From contig NZ_CP009452.1 of the NCBI RefSeq assembly GCF_001278035.1, positions 2,885,501-2,949,500 on the forward strand: a stretch of 64,000 nt of DNA, given 5' to 3'. Of the stretch, positions 48,599 through 56,496 are shown one piece after another (position 1 is the first letter of the stretch; each line of letters starts with the position of its first letter). A program made the position numbers and the translations under genes. The stretch comes from Sphingopyxis sp. 113P3 (lineage in GTDB: Bacteria; Pseudomonadota; Alphaproteobacteria; Sphingomonadales; Sphingomonadaceae). Below the pieces are notes generated by a model. That model worked only from the letters and a program-made list of their open reading frames with translations, did not search any database and was not told the DNA's origin.

Positions 48599-48655
48599 GG
48601 GGTGGAAAGGGGAAAATTAGGGTGAATTAGGGAATTGAGCCCCGTTTTGCCACAA
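48599..48655 (-). promoter_or_regulatory. Candidate MraZ operator and promoter of the dcw cluster
   Basis: On the plus strand GGGG (48599), GGGG (48609), GGG (48620) and GGG (48630) recur every 10-11 bp within AT-rich spacers (AAAATTA, AATTA). MraZ rings bind short G-rich direct repeats with about 10-bp period. A weak promoter TTGTGG (48655-48650) with CCTAAT (48631-48626) would place the repeats over the -10 and start site, as expected for repression. Confidence 0.55.
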
Positions 48656-48900
48656 AAACGCATCGAAATGGGGGCACGAAGGGATCATTCAGGTTGGGCG
48701 CCGCCGCGCCGGGGCCGAGCGGATCGAGGCTGGATGGGCGGCGCGAAGGCGCACAATCAAATTTGCGCGAGGGCCCGCTCGAGGGACCTTGTCAGCGAGC
48801 GCAGCCAGGTTTTCGCCTCTACGAGACTGAAGAAGAGGCCGCGCGATGCGCGCCTGCACGATGCGGCGCCTCCATGACGCCAGGGGAGCGAAAAGGAATC
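48656..48900. other. Region between the DUF4350-like gene and the mraZ promoter
   Basis: No gene, terminator or rnpB-like RNA recognised. Open frames here on both strands are arginine-rich shadows. Confidence 0.4.
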
Positions 48901-50049
48901 TCAGGGCCGAGGCGACCGGGTCCAGATCGGATGGAGCAGCGCGCTGGCCGCGCCCTTCCCGCGCAGCCGCGCGCCCAGCCATTCCATCGTGTCGGCGCGC
49001 CGCAGATGGTCTGCACCGGGCACCGCTGGCGCCCACAAGGGCGCAAAAAGCAGGTCCGCATCGCCGACCAGCCACGCCTCGCCCGCGCCGATCGGGCAGT
49101 GCGCGATGCGCGCTCCTGCAAATGGCTTGCAGCCGGGTGGAAGGTGTTCAAAGCGCCCGGCGCTGAAAAGCCGGAGCCGGCGGCCGTCCACATCATGGGC
49201 CTGCGCTGCTCGCTCGCCGACGGGCGCCGCGCCCAGCGTTATGTCCCAATGATCGAGCAGGGGCGTCAGCAGGCTGGTGACCGGCGGGTTGCGCGGATCG
49301 CCGAGCGGGTAGCGCGCGGGCCAGCCCGAGAGCGCGTCGGCGAGGATCACCGCGCGGCCGCCCCCGCGCACGAAGGCATCGACCGCGACAAGCTCGCGCG
49401 GGGCGAGCGCGCGCGGGTGCGCAAGAAGAAGGGTGCCGCCCGGCGGCGGCACATGGTCGGCGAGACTGTCGACAAGCAGGACCGGCCCGTCCGCTTCAAT
49501 GCGTGCAAGTGCTGGATCGTCCTGCGCGCCGGCCGCGATCATCTCTGGCAAATCATCTCCTGCCCAGCGGAGCGGCAGGCCGGTCAGCATGGTGACGACC
49601 ACCGCGTCCGCCGCGGGCGCGGGCGCGCGGTAGAGGCGCGCAAGGAGCGCATGGCCGGCGACAAACCAGACGATCACCACGAACGCTGCGACCAGGACCC
49701 GAAGGGTGCGTCCCCATTTGCGCCGCCGCAGGGTCGCCCCGAACAAGACGCTGGCTACGCAGCTTGCGGCAAGAACAAGCGCGATCTGTTCCCATCCAGA
49801 ACGCCCGGCCAGCATCGCGGCGAGCGTGCCCTGCCCGACCGCGATGGCCAGCAGCACCGCAATGATCGTGCGTTTCTGCAGGCCCGGCGGATCCCCGCGC
49901 TGCCACCAGGCGAGCAGCAGCATCGGCAAGGGAAGGAGCGGCACCGCCAGCGCCGGATCAACCCGGCCGAGCGCGCGCTGGCCGCCTGCAAACCAGGTCA
50001 GCAGGAGAAGGAGCGCCGCAATGCAAAGCGGGCGCAGGCGCGCGATCAC
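48901..50049 (-). CDS. Membrane protein with GldG/DUF4350-like domain (382 aa, GTG start)
   Basis: Seen: four to five transmembrane segments in the first 145 residues (10-25, 34-50, 62-80, 85-105, 115-140), then a soluble periplasmic or cytoplasmic domain with VLLVDSLADH, GGTLLLAHPRALAPRELVAVDAF (split for length) and GGRAVILADALSGWP. This alternation matches the flavodoxin-like part of GldG/DUF4350 proteins, which often accompany ABC or MoxR systems. No ATPase is nearby. Start GTG overlaps the upstream gene's TGA (GTGA). Function unknown. Confidence 0.6.
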   Translation of the reverse strand: MIARLRPLCIAALLLLLTWFAGGQRALGRVDPALAVPLLPLPMLLLAWWQRGDPPGLQKRTIIAVLLAIAVGQGTLAAMLAGRSGWEQIALVLAASCVASVLFGATLRRRKWGRTLRVLVAAFVVIVWFVAGHALLARLYRAPAPAADAVVVTMLTGLPLRWAGDDLPEMIAAGAQDDPALARIEADGPVLLVDSLADHVPPPGGTLLLAHPRALAPRELVAVDAFVRGGGRAVILADALSGWPARYPLGDPRNPPVTSLLTPLLDHWDITLGAAPVGERAAQAHDVDGRRLRLFSAGRFEHLPPGCKPFAGARIAHCPIGAGEAWLVGDADLLFAPLWAPAVPGADHLRRADTMEWLGARLRGKGAASALLHPIWTRSPRP

Positions 50050-50423
50050 TGCTTGGCTTGTCGCGCGCGCTGCAATTCGGGGTCGGGCTGCAGGTCGGGA
50101 ACGGTCGGAACGGTCTGCGGCACCTTCACCGAAACCGCTTCATTTTCGTCCTTCGACACGGGCTGGACGCCGAGTTCCTCCAGCGGCGCGCTCGGCGCCT
50201 TCGAGGGCTCGCCCGGCATCTTGACTTCGGTGGAGACGGGCGCGTCGGCGGCCGCCTTTTCGCGGGCCCGCTCGCCGATCAGTCCGGCGAGACCGACGAG
50301 CAGCAGCACGATGAGGAGGCCCGCAATGCCAATCTGCAGTCGGCGCACCGTGTCATGTTCGGGTGTCGCCGCCGCGGCGGGCGCCTTCGCGGGGGTTTCG
50401 GCCAAAGTGCCCGTTCGCTTCAC
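50046..50423 (-). CDS. Small single-pass membrane protein (125 aa, GTG start)
   Basis: Seen: short basic/Ala-rich N-terminus (1-25), one transmembrane helix (about 30-50, IGIAGLLIVLLLVGLAGLIG) and a disordered acidic/Pro-rich tail. No family recognised. The GTG at 50423 overlaps the cysK stop (GTGA), as does its own stop with the next gene, so three genes are translationally coupled. Possibly a divisome- or transporter-associated adaptor. Confidence 0.6.
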   Translation of the reverse strand: MKRTGTLAETPAKAPAAAATPEHDTVRRLQIGIAGLLIVLLLVGLAGLIGERAREKAAADAPVSTEVKMPGEPSKAPSAPLEELGVQPVSKDENEAVSVKVPQTVPTVPDLQPDPELQRARQAKQ

Positions 50424-51400
50424 GCCTGAACCTCCGCCAGTCCCTTGCTCGCCAGCCACTCGGGATTGTAGAGCGTCGAGAGATAGCGAAACCCGCTGTC
50501 GCATAGAATGGTTGCGATGCGCTTGCCAGGACCGAGCTGGCGTGCAAGGGCCATGGCGCCCGCGACGTTGATGCCCGACGAAAGGCCAAGGCACAGCCCC
50601 TCTTCGTCGAGCAGTTGCCGCACGACAGCGAGCCCTTCTGCATCGGAAATGCGAAATTGCGTATCGATCGGCGCGCCTTCGAGATTGGCGGTGATGCGGT
50701 TCTGGCCGATTCCCTCGGCGACGCTCGATCCCTCAGGCTTCAGTTCGCCGCACTTGTAATAGTTGTAAAGGCCCGCCCCGTGCGGATCGGTGAGCGCAAC
50801 GGTAATCCTTTCATCCTTGGCCTTCAGCCCGAGCCCCGTGCCGGCAATGGTTCCGCCGGTCCCGGCAGCGCAGGTGAAGCCGTCGATGCGCCCGCCCATC
50901 TGCTCCCATATTTCCTCAGCCGTGCCGAAGATATGCGCCTTGCGGTTGGCGATATTATCGAACTGGTTGGCCCAGATCGCATTGTCGGTTTCCTCGGCGA
51001 TGCGGCGCGAGGTGTGAACGAAGTGACCAGGGTTCGCGAAGGGCGCGGGCGGCACAAGGACGAGTTCGGCGCCAAGCGCGCGGATCGTCGCCATCTTCTC
51101 GGCGCTCTGATTGTCGGGCATGACGATGATCGTCTTGTAGCCAAGCGCGTTGGCAACGAGCGCAAGGCCGATGCCCGTGTTCCCCGCCGTCCCCTCGACG
51201 ATCGTCCCGCCGGGCCGCAGGCTTCCGTTCGCTTCGGCGTCGCGCACGATATAAAGGGCAGCGCGATCCTTTACCGATCCGCCCGGATTCGCATATTCGC
51301 ACTTGCCCCAGATTTCGCATCCGGTCGCTTCGCTCGGTCCCTTGAGGAGCACCAGCGGCGTGTGACCGATCAGGTCCAGGCTGTTTTCCGCTATGATCAT
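50420..51400 (-). CDS. cysK: Cysteine synthase (O-acetylserine sulfhydrylase), CysK family (326 aa)
   Basis: PLP enzyme making cysteine from O-acetylserine and sulfide. Seen: PLP lysine in NPGGSVKDRAA (Lys44), TAGNTGIGLALV (substrate loop) and CAAGTGGTIAGTG (phosphate cup). Fold-type II. The C-terminal half carries YYKCGELKPEGSSVAEGIG, a variant seen in a cysteine-synthase subgroup of alphaproteobacteria. First gene of a coupled three-gene unit. Confidence 0.9.
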   Translation of the reverse strand: MIIAENSLDLIGHTPLVLLKGPSEATGCEIWGKCEYANPGGSVKDRAALYIVRDAEANGSLRPGGTIVEGTAGNTGIGLALVANALGYKTIIVMPDNQSAEKMATIRALGAELVLVPPAPFANPGHFVHTSRRIAEETDNAIWANQFDNIANRKAHIFGTAEEIWEQMGGRIDGFTCAAGTGGTIAGTGLGLKAKDERITVALTDPHGAGLYNYYKCGELKPEGSSVAEGIGQNRITANLEGAPIDTQFRISDAEGLAVVRQLLDEEGLCLGLSSGINVAGAMALARQLGPGKRIATILCDSGFRYLSTLYNPEWLASKGLAEVQA

Positions 51401-51534
51401 GTCCCTGATCTAAGCCCGCACCCGAGCCATCGCAAGACAGCTTCGCTTGCCCCTGGCGAGACCGGCCTTTGTCGACGAGCGCCACGCCAGCAGCGACGAA
51501 CGCCGGATCAAATGCAAACGAAGGGGTTGCGATT

Positions 51535-51552
51535 GTAACATTATATCATTAC
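51535..51552 (+). promoter_or_regulatory. Zur-like palindrome upstream of the ZnuD-like receptor
   Basis: GTAACATTATATCATTAC, 12 of 18 positions symmetric, AT-rich in a GC-rich genome, 43 bp before the start. It resembles the ATGTTATA-type half sites bound by Zur/Fur proteins. Regulator not shown. Confidence 0.5.
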
Positions 51553-51595
51553 TGGGCACTCCCAGCGAAAGCCAATAAACAGGAATCCTTACCGC

Positions 51596-53713
51596 ATGCG
51601 CCTTCTCCCCTCCTCGCTTCTTACGCTTGGCTTCATCCTCTCGGCTCCCGCTTTTGCGCAGGAGAACGGGATCGATGACGATGTTCATACGGGCGACGCG
51701 ATTGTCGTCACCGCGCCCTATGTTCGCAGTCTCGACATTCTCGGCAATGTATCGGTGCTCGAAGGCGACAAGCTCGCGCGCGACATTCGCGGACAGATTG
51801 GCGACACGCTCACGCGGCAACCCGGCGTGTCTGCCACCAGCTTCTCGCCCGGCGCCTCGCGCCCGGTCCTTCGCGGCTTTTCAGGCGAGCGCGTCAAGGT
51901 TCTGACCGACGGAATCGGGTCGATCGACGCCTCGAACACGTCCGCCGACCATGCAGTGACCGTCGACCCGCTGACCGTGGAGCGCGTCGAGATCCTGCGC
52001 GGGCCTGCTGTCCTTCTGTTCGGCAGCCAGGCCATCGGCGGGGCGGTCAACCTGTTCGACCGCAGAATTCCGCGCAAAGTGCCCGCCGACCACGTCCATG
52101 TCGACGCGATCGGCGGCTATGCGAGTGCGGCGGATGACCGGAATATCGGCAGTTCGATCGACGTCGCACTCACCTCGCAGATCGTCGCACACGTCGACGC
52201 GAGCTGGCGCAAGACGGGTGACATGCGGAGCGGCGGCTTCATCTACGCGCCGGGCATTCGCAGCGCTCTGCTTGAACTTGCCGGCGAAGAGCTCGAGGAG
52301 GGACACGCGGGCGAAGCCGCCGAGCGAAGGGCAGAGGCGGAAAGGCGCGGCAGGATCGACAATACGCAAAGCCGGACCTGGACCGCAGGCGGCGGGCTGG
52401 CGCTCATCAACGATGGCGGGCAGCTTGGTATTTCCCTTGGCTATTTCGATACCCGCTACGGCGTCCCCGAGCGCCCCGCCACCGCCCACGCTCATCAAGG
52501 CGAAGACGAAGACGGCGGCCACGACCATGGCGAAGGCCCCGTCACCATCGGCATGAAGCAATGGCGCGCAGACCTGCGCGGCGAAGTGGAACTGGGCGAG
52601 GGCTTCTTCGACAAGCTGCGCATCCGTGCAGGCTTTGCCGACTACAGGCACACCGAGTTCGAGGGCGACGAAGTCGGTACCATCTTCACCAATCAGGGTG
52701 TCGAAGGCCGGCTCGAACTGGCGCAGGGCGACCGCGGCGGGTGGCGCGGCGCGAGCGGCATTCAGTATAGCCACCGCGATCTCGACGCGATCGGCGCGGA
52801 GGCTTTCGTGCCGCGCAACCTCACCGAGCAGTTCGCGCTGTTCACGCTGCAGGAATATAGCGCGGGTCCGCTCGGGCTTGAGGCAGCGGCTCGCTATGAG
52901 AAGACCAGTGTCCGTTCGCCGGCGCTGGGATTTGAACGAAGCTTCGGCAGTTTCTCGGGGGCGCTCGGTCTCACCTATGACATTTTCGAGGGCGCAAAGC
53001 TCGGACTTTCAGCGTCCCGCGCCATGCGCGCGCCGTCAGCCGAGGAGCTTTTGTCGAACGGCCCGCACATCGCAACCCAGAGCTTCGAGCTCGGCAGCCC
53101 CGACCTCAAGAGCGAATCGAACTGGGGCGCCGAAGCCTCGTTCAAGCTCGAGACGGGCGCCTTCAATCTCAGCCTGACCGGCTATGCGAACTGGTTCGAC
53201 AATTTCATCTATTCAGCGGCAACCGGCGCCGAAAAGGATGAGCTGCCCGTCTTCCAGTATTTCCAGCGCGAGGCGCAAGTCTGGGGGTTCGAGGCCGAAG
53301 CGAGCGCGCGGCTCGCGCAGCTCGGCGGGTTCAACATCGTCGGCGACGTCACCGCCGACATGACGCGCGCCAGGATCAGGGACGCCGGGCTCGACCGCAA
53401 TGTGCCGCGGATACCTCCCCTGCGCGTGCTGGGGGGCATCGAGGCGCAAAGCGATAGGATCGATGCGCGGATTGAGGCCGAGTGGACCGATCGTCAGCGC
53501 CGGGTCGCGCAATTTGAAACCACGACCAAGGGCTTCACGCTCGTCAATGCATCGCTGAGCTGGCGCCCTCTTCCCGACGCACAGAATCTGACACTCAGCC
53601 TGTCGGCGAACAATATCTTCGACGTCGAGGCGCGCCGCCATGCAAGCTTCACCAAGGATTATGTGCCGCTTGCGGGGCGCGATTTCCGTCTCACGGCGCG
53701 GGCGAGCTTCTGA
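51596..53713 (+). CDS. ZnuD-like TonB-dependent receptor, probably zinc (705 aa)
   Basis: Outer-membrane importer. Seen: signal peptide (1-21, cut after AFA), TonB-box-like DAIVVTAPY, plug with GFSGERVKVLTDGI and ILRGPAVLLFGSQAIGG, and a barrel ending in Phe. A loop near 295-315 is rich in His and acidic residues (AHAHQGEDEDGGHDHGEG), the hallmark of ZnuD zinc receptors. AGGA ribosome site. Divergent from cysK, single, with a Zur-like palindrome in front. Zinc is inferred from the loop and the site. Confidence 0.85.
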   Translation: MRLLPSSLLTLGFILSAPAFAQENGIDDDVHTGDAIVVTAPYVRSLDILGNVSVLEGDKLARDIRGQIGDTLTRQPGVSATSFSPGASRPVLRGFSGERVKVLTDGIGSIDASNTSADHAVTVDPLTVERVEILRGPAVLLFGSQAIGGAVNLFDRRIPRKVPADHVHVDAIGGYASAADDRNIGSSIDVALTSQIVAHVDASWRKTGDMRSGGFIYAPGIRSALLELAGEELEEGHAGEAAERRAEAERRGRIDNTQSRTWTAGGGLALINDGGQLGISLGYFDTRYGVPERPATAHAHQGEDEDGGHDHGEGPVTIGMKQWRADLRGEVELGEGFFDKLRIRAGFADYRHTEFEGDEVGTIFTNQGVEGRLELAQGDRGGWRGASGIQYSHRDLDAIGAEAFVPRNLTEQFALFTLQEYSAGPLGLEAAARYEKTSVRSPALGFERSFGSFSGALGLTYDIFEGAKLGLSASRAMRAPSAEELLSNGPHIATQSFELGSPDLKSESNWGAEASFKLETGAFNLSLTGYANWFDNFIYSAATGAEKDELPVFQYFQREAQVWGFEAEASARLAQLGGFNIVGDVTADMTRARIRDAGLDRNVPRIPPLRVLGGIEAQSDRIDARIEAEWTDRQRRVAQFETTTKGFTLVNASLSWRPLPDAQNLTLSLSANNIFDVEARRHASFTKDYVPLAGRDFRLTARASF

Positions 53714-53735
53714 CCCCTCCTCGGCTCGCCCCCGG

Positions 53736-53766
53736 GGACCGGGTCCGGCCTGGCCGGACCCGGTCC
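53736..53766. terminator. 15-bp stem shared by the receptor and fabG ends
   Basis: GGACCGGGTCCGGCC and its exact complement separated by one T, between convergent genes. Very stable but without a T tract, so termination may be factor-assisted. Confidence 0.6.
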
Positions 53767-53774
53767 GTTCGCAT

Positions 53775-54518
53775 TCAGGAGAGCATCGCCATCCCGCCGT
53801 TCACATGGATGGTCTGGCCAGTCACATATCCGGCCTCCTTCGAGGCGAGATAGACGACCGCGGCGGCGATGTCGCTGCCCTCGCCCATCCGGCCCGCGGG
53901 AATACGCTGGTTGAGCGCTTCCTTCTGCGCGTCGGGGAGAACTTCGGTCATCGCGGTCGCGATAAATCCGGGAGCGACGCAGTTGACGGTCACATTCCGG
54001 CTCGCAAGCTCCTGCGCGAGCGCCTTGGTCATGCCGGTGACGCCGGCCTTCGACGCAGCATAATTGGCTTGCCCGGGGTTGCCCGTCGCGCCGACGACGC
54101 TGGTGATCGAGATGATGCGCCCGAAGCGCGCCTTCATCATCGGCTTGGCTGCGGCGCGCGCCAGACGGAAATTGGCCTCAAGGTTGATGCGGATGACATC
54201 CGACCATTCCTCGTCCTTCATCCGCAGGATCAGATTGTCGCGCGTCACGCCGGCATTGTTGACGAGGATGTCGAGCGTTCCGCCCAGCGCGTCGAGCGCC
54301 GAAGGCACCAGCGCATCGACCGCGGCGGCGGCGCCGAGATCGCAAGGCAGCGCCACATGATCCCCGCCAAGCGTATCGCGAAAGGCATTGAGCTTGTCGG
54401 CATTGGACCCCGACACCGCGAGCCGGGCGCCTTGCGCCGCGAGCGCGGCAGCGATCGCGGACCCGATGCCGCCCGAAGCACCGGTAACGAGGGCGGTCAT
54501 GCCGGTAAGATCGAACAT
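53775..54518 (-). CDS. fabG: 3-oxoacyl-ACP reductase FabG (247 aa)
   Basis: NADPH-dependent reductase of fatty-acid elongation. Seen: TGASGGIG (12-19), NNAGVTRD, catalytic Ser in SITSVVG, YAASKAG (Tyr/Lys) and C-terminal HVNGGMAML. Start MFDLTGMTAL has an AGGAGAG site. Confidence 0.96.
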   Translation of the reverse strand: MFDLTGMTALVTGASGGIGSAIAAALAAQGARLAVSGSNADKLNAFRDTLGGDHVALPCDLGAAAAVDALVPSALDALGGTLDILVNNAGVTRDNLILRMKDEEWSDVIRINLEANFRLARAAAKPMMKARFGRIISITSVVGATGNPGQANYAASKAGVTGMTKALAQELASRNVTVNCVAPGFIATAMTEVLPDAQKEALNQRIPAGRMGEGSDIAAAVVYLASKEAGYVTGQTIHVNGGMAMLS

Positions 54519-54544
54519 TCTACTCTCCTGAAAGCGAAAAAGCC

Positions 54545-55483
54545 TCAAAGCGTCTTCAGCAGCGCTTCGATATCATCCATCGAAATCACGCTCGCCGTCT
54601 CGACCTCGCCCGACGCGCTGCGCTTGACCATCGGCGAGAGGACCTTGCCGCCGAGTTCGACGAATTGTTCAACGCCGATCGCTTCCATCGCGGCGACGCT
54701 TTCGCGCCAGCGCACGCGGCCGGTGACCTGGGCGACGAGGAGGTCGCGGATCGTGTCGGCATCGCTCACGGGGCCGGCCGTCACATTCGCGAACACCGGA
54801 ACGAGCGGTGCCGCCGGCGGGTTCGCGCCGAGCGCCTCGGCCATCGCGTCGGCCGCGGCCTGCATGAGCGGACAGTGGAAGGGCGCCGATACGGGCAGAA
54901 GCACGCCCCGCTTGATGCCATAATCCTTGACCAGCGCGACTGCGCGCTCGACCGCGCCCTTGTGACCCGAGATGACGACCTGCGACGGGTCGTTATCGTT
55001 GGCGACGGTGCAGACCTCGCCCTCGGCCGCAGCATCCGCAAGCTTTTGCGCGGTATCGATGTCGGCGCCAAGCAGTGCCGCCATCGCGCCGACGCCGACC
55101 GGGACCGCCGCCTGCATCGCCTGCCCCCGGGTCTTGAGAAGCCGCGCGGTTGTTGCAAGGTCGAATGCCCCGGCTGCACAGAGCGCGCTATATTCGCCGA
55201 GGCTGTGGCCCGCGACATAATCGGCCTTGGCGGCAAGCGTCACACCGCCTTCCTTCTCGAGCACGCGCAGCGTTGCGATCGCGTTCGCCATGATCGCGGG
55301 CTGAGCGTTTTCGGTGAGGGTGAGTTCGTCCTCGGGCCCCTCGCTCATCAGTTTGAAGAGACTCTGGCCGAGCGCCTCGTCGACCTCCTCGAACACCTCG
55401 CGCGCCGCCGGCGACGCCTCGGCGAGCCCTTTGCCCATACCGACCGCCTGGCTGCCCTGACCCGGAAAAATGAATGCGCGCAT
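54545..55483 (-). CDS. fabD: Malonyl-CoA:ACP transacylase FabD (312 aa)
   Basis: Loads malonate on ACP. Seen: FPGQGSQ, GHSLGEYSAL with Ser94, SAPFHCPLM (His) and the C-terminal VEQFVELGG. 26 bp upstream of fabG in the same transcript. Confidence 0.96.
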   Translation of the reverse strand: MRAFIFPGQGSQAVGMGKGLAEASPAAREVFEEVDEALGQSLFKLMSEGPEDELTLTENAQPAIMANAIATLRVLEKEGGVTLAAKADYVAGHSLGEYSALCAAGAFDLATTARLLKTRGQAMQAAVPVGVGAMAALLGADIDTAQKLADAAAEGEVCTVANDNDPSQVVISGHKGAVERAVALVKDYGIKRGVLLPVSAPFHCPLMQAAADAMAEALGANPPAAPLVPVFANVTAGPVSDADTIRDLLVAQVTGRVRWRESVAAMEAIGVEQFVELGGKVLSPMVKRSASGEVETASVISMDDIEALLKTL

Positions 55484-55527
55484 ATTGCGTCCCCTGCCTG
55501 TTCTCTATCCGGCCCGCGCCTATTCCC

Positions 55528-56355
55528 TCACCCGGCTCGATGCAAGCCGAAGGGCACGACCTTGTTCGCCGCATCGTGGCCGATATCAGCGCGGCCGAGC
55601 CAGGCGATGCCGGTGCGCGCGCACCAGCCGCGCGCAACCTCCTCGGCCTCCATGCCGAAGGGCCGGTCGTTCTCGGGAATGTCGCTGACGCGGCCGAGGC
55701 GAAGACCCGCGAGCCCGCGCGGCGCGAGCACGGTCGCAACATGAAAGAAGGCGCGGTCGAAGGCGTAGAGATATTCGCTCACCTCTTCGACGAGCAGCAC
55801 ATGGCCTGCAAGGTCGGGCTCAAGCGGCGTTCCGAGCAGCATCGACAATGTCATCAGATTGAACGCGGCGTGGCGCGCGCCATGCTCGAGCCCGGGCTCG
55901 CACGCCGCCGGATCGCGCGCGACGAGCCAGTCGAGCGCGCGTTGTACCGCAGCCTCTCCGCCCTCGCGGCGAATATCGGCAACCATCGGTCCGTGGGCGA
56001 CATGGTCGAAGCCTTCGCGGTAGAGGCAGGCGAGGAGATTGCCCTGGTCCGAATAGCCGAGAAACGCCTTGCCGCGCGCCGCAGGGGTCATCGCAGCGAC
56101 CGCATCTTCGGCGATGCGGCACGCGCCATAGCCGCCGCGCGCGAACCAGATAGCATCGATGTCGGGGCGGTTTGCCATTTCGACAAGGGCGGCGAAGCGA
56201 TGCCCATCCTCGCCCGCGAAATGGCCGTGCACCGCGAAACATTGCCCGTCGAAAATGAGTTCAACGCCCGGATAGCCGATCGCGGCAATCGCGCGCACGG
56301 CTTCGGCGTCGTCAGGCAGGATCGGCGTGGAGGGGGCGACAATACCGATGCGCAT
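55528..56355 (-). CDS. ldcA: LD-carboxypeptidase LdcA, S66 family (275 aa)
   Basis: Removes the terminal D-Ala from murein tetrapeptides in the cytoplasm so they can be recycled. Seen: FARGGYGACR, nucleophile GYSDQGN (Ser102), LLVEEVSEYLYAFDR (Glu) and IGHDAANKVVPFG (His): the full Ser-Glu-His set. Divergent from the Mpl-like gene, 141 bp apart, consistent with a shared recycling role. Confidence 0.9.
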   Translation of the reverse strand: MRIGIVAPSTPILPDDAEAVRAIAAIGYPGVELIFDGQCFAVHGHFAGEDGHRFAALVEMANRPDIDAIWFARGGYGACRIAEDAVAAMTPAARGKAFLGYSDQGNLLACLYREGFDHVAHGPMVADIRREGGEAAVQRALDWLVARDPAACEPGLEHGARHAAFNLMTLSMLLGTPLEPDLAGHVLLVEEVSEYLYAFDRAFFHVATVLAPRGLAGLRLGRVSDIPENDRPFGMEAEEVARGWCARTGIAWLGRADIGHDAANKVVPFGLHRAG

Positions 56356-56496
56356 GACCTTAACCTTTATACTCCGTCTGCCGCGAGCGCCGAGACCTTT
56401 GGGCGCTCGCCGTGTGCCGAGGATGCTGCGCGATGCGGACAGATGAGGATTACCGCTCTGGTTGCAAAGCCTTCGCCAAAGCCATAACGCCGCGCG

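Noticed and set aside
48473..48900. Possible RNase P RNA upstream of mraZ
   Set aside because: I looked because some alphaproteobacteria place rnpB here; none of its conserved segments is present on either strand.
48694..50571. 625-codon plus-strand frame opposite the DUF4350-like gene
   Set aside because: Arg/Gln-rich shadow without domain content; the minus-strand genes have coupled starts and membrane helices.
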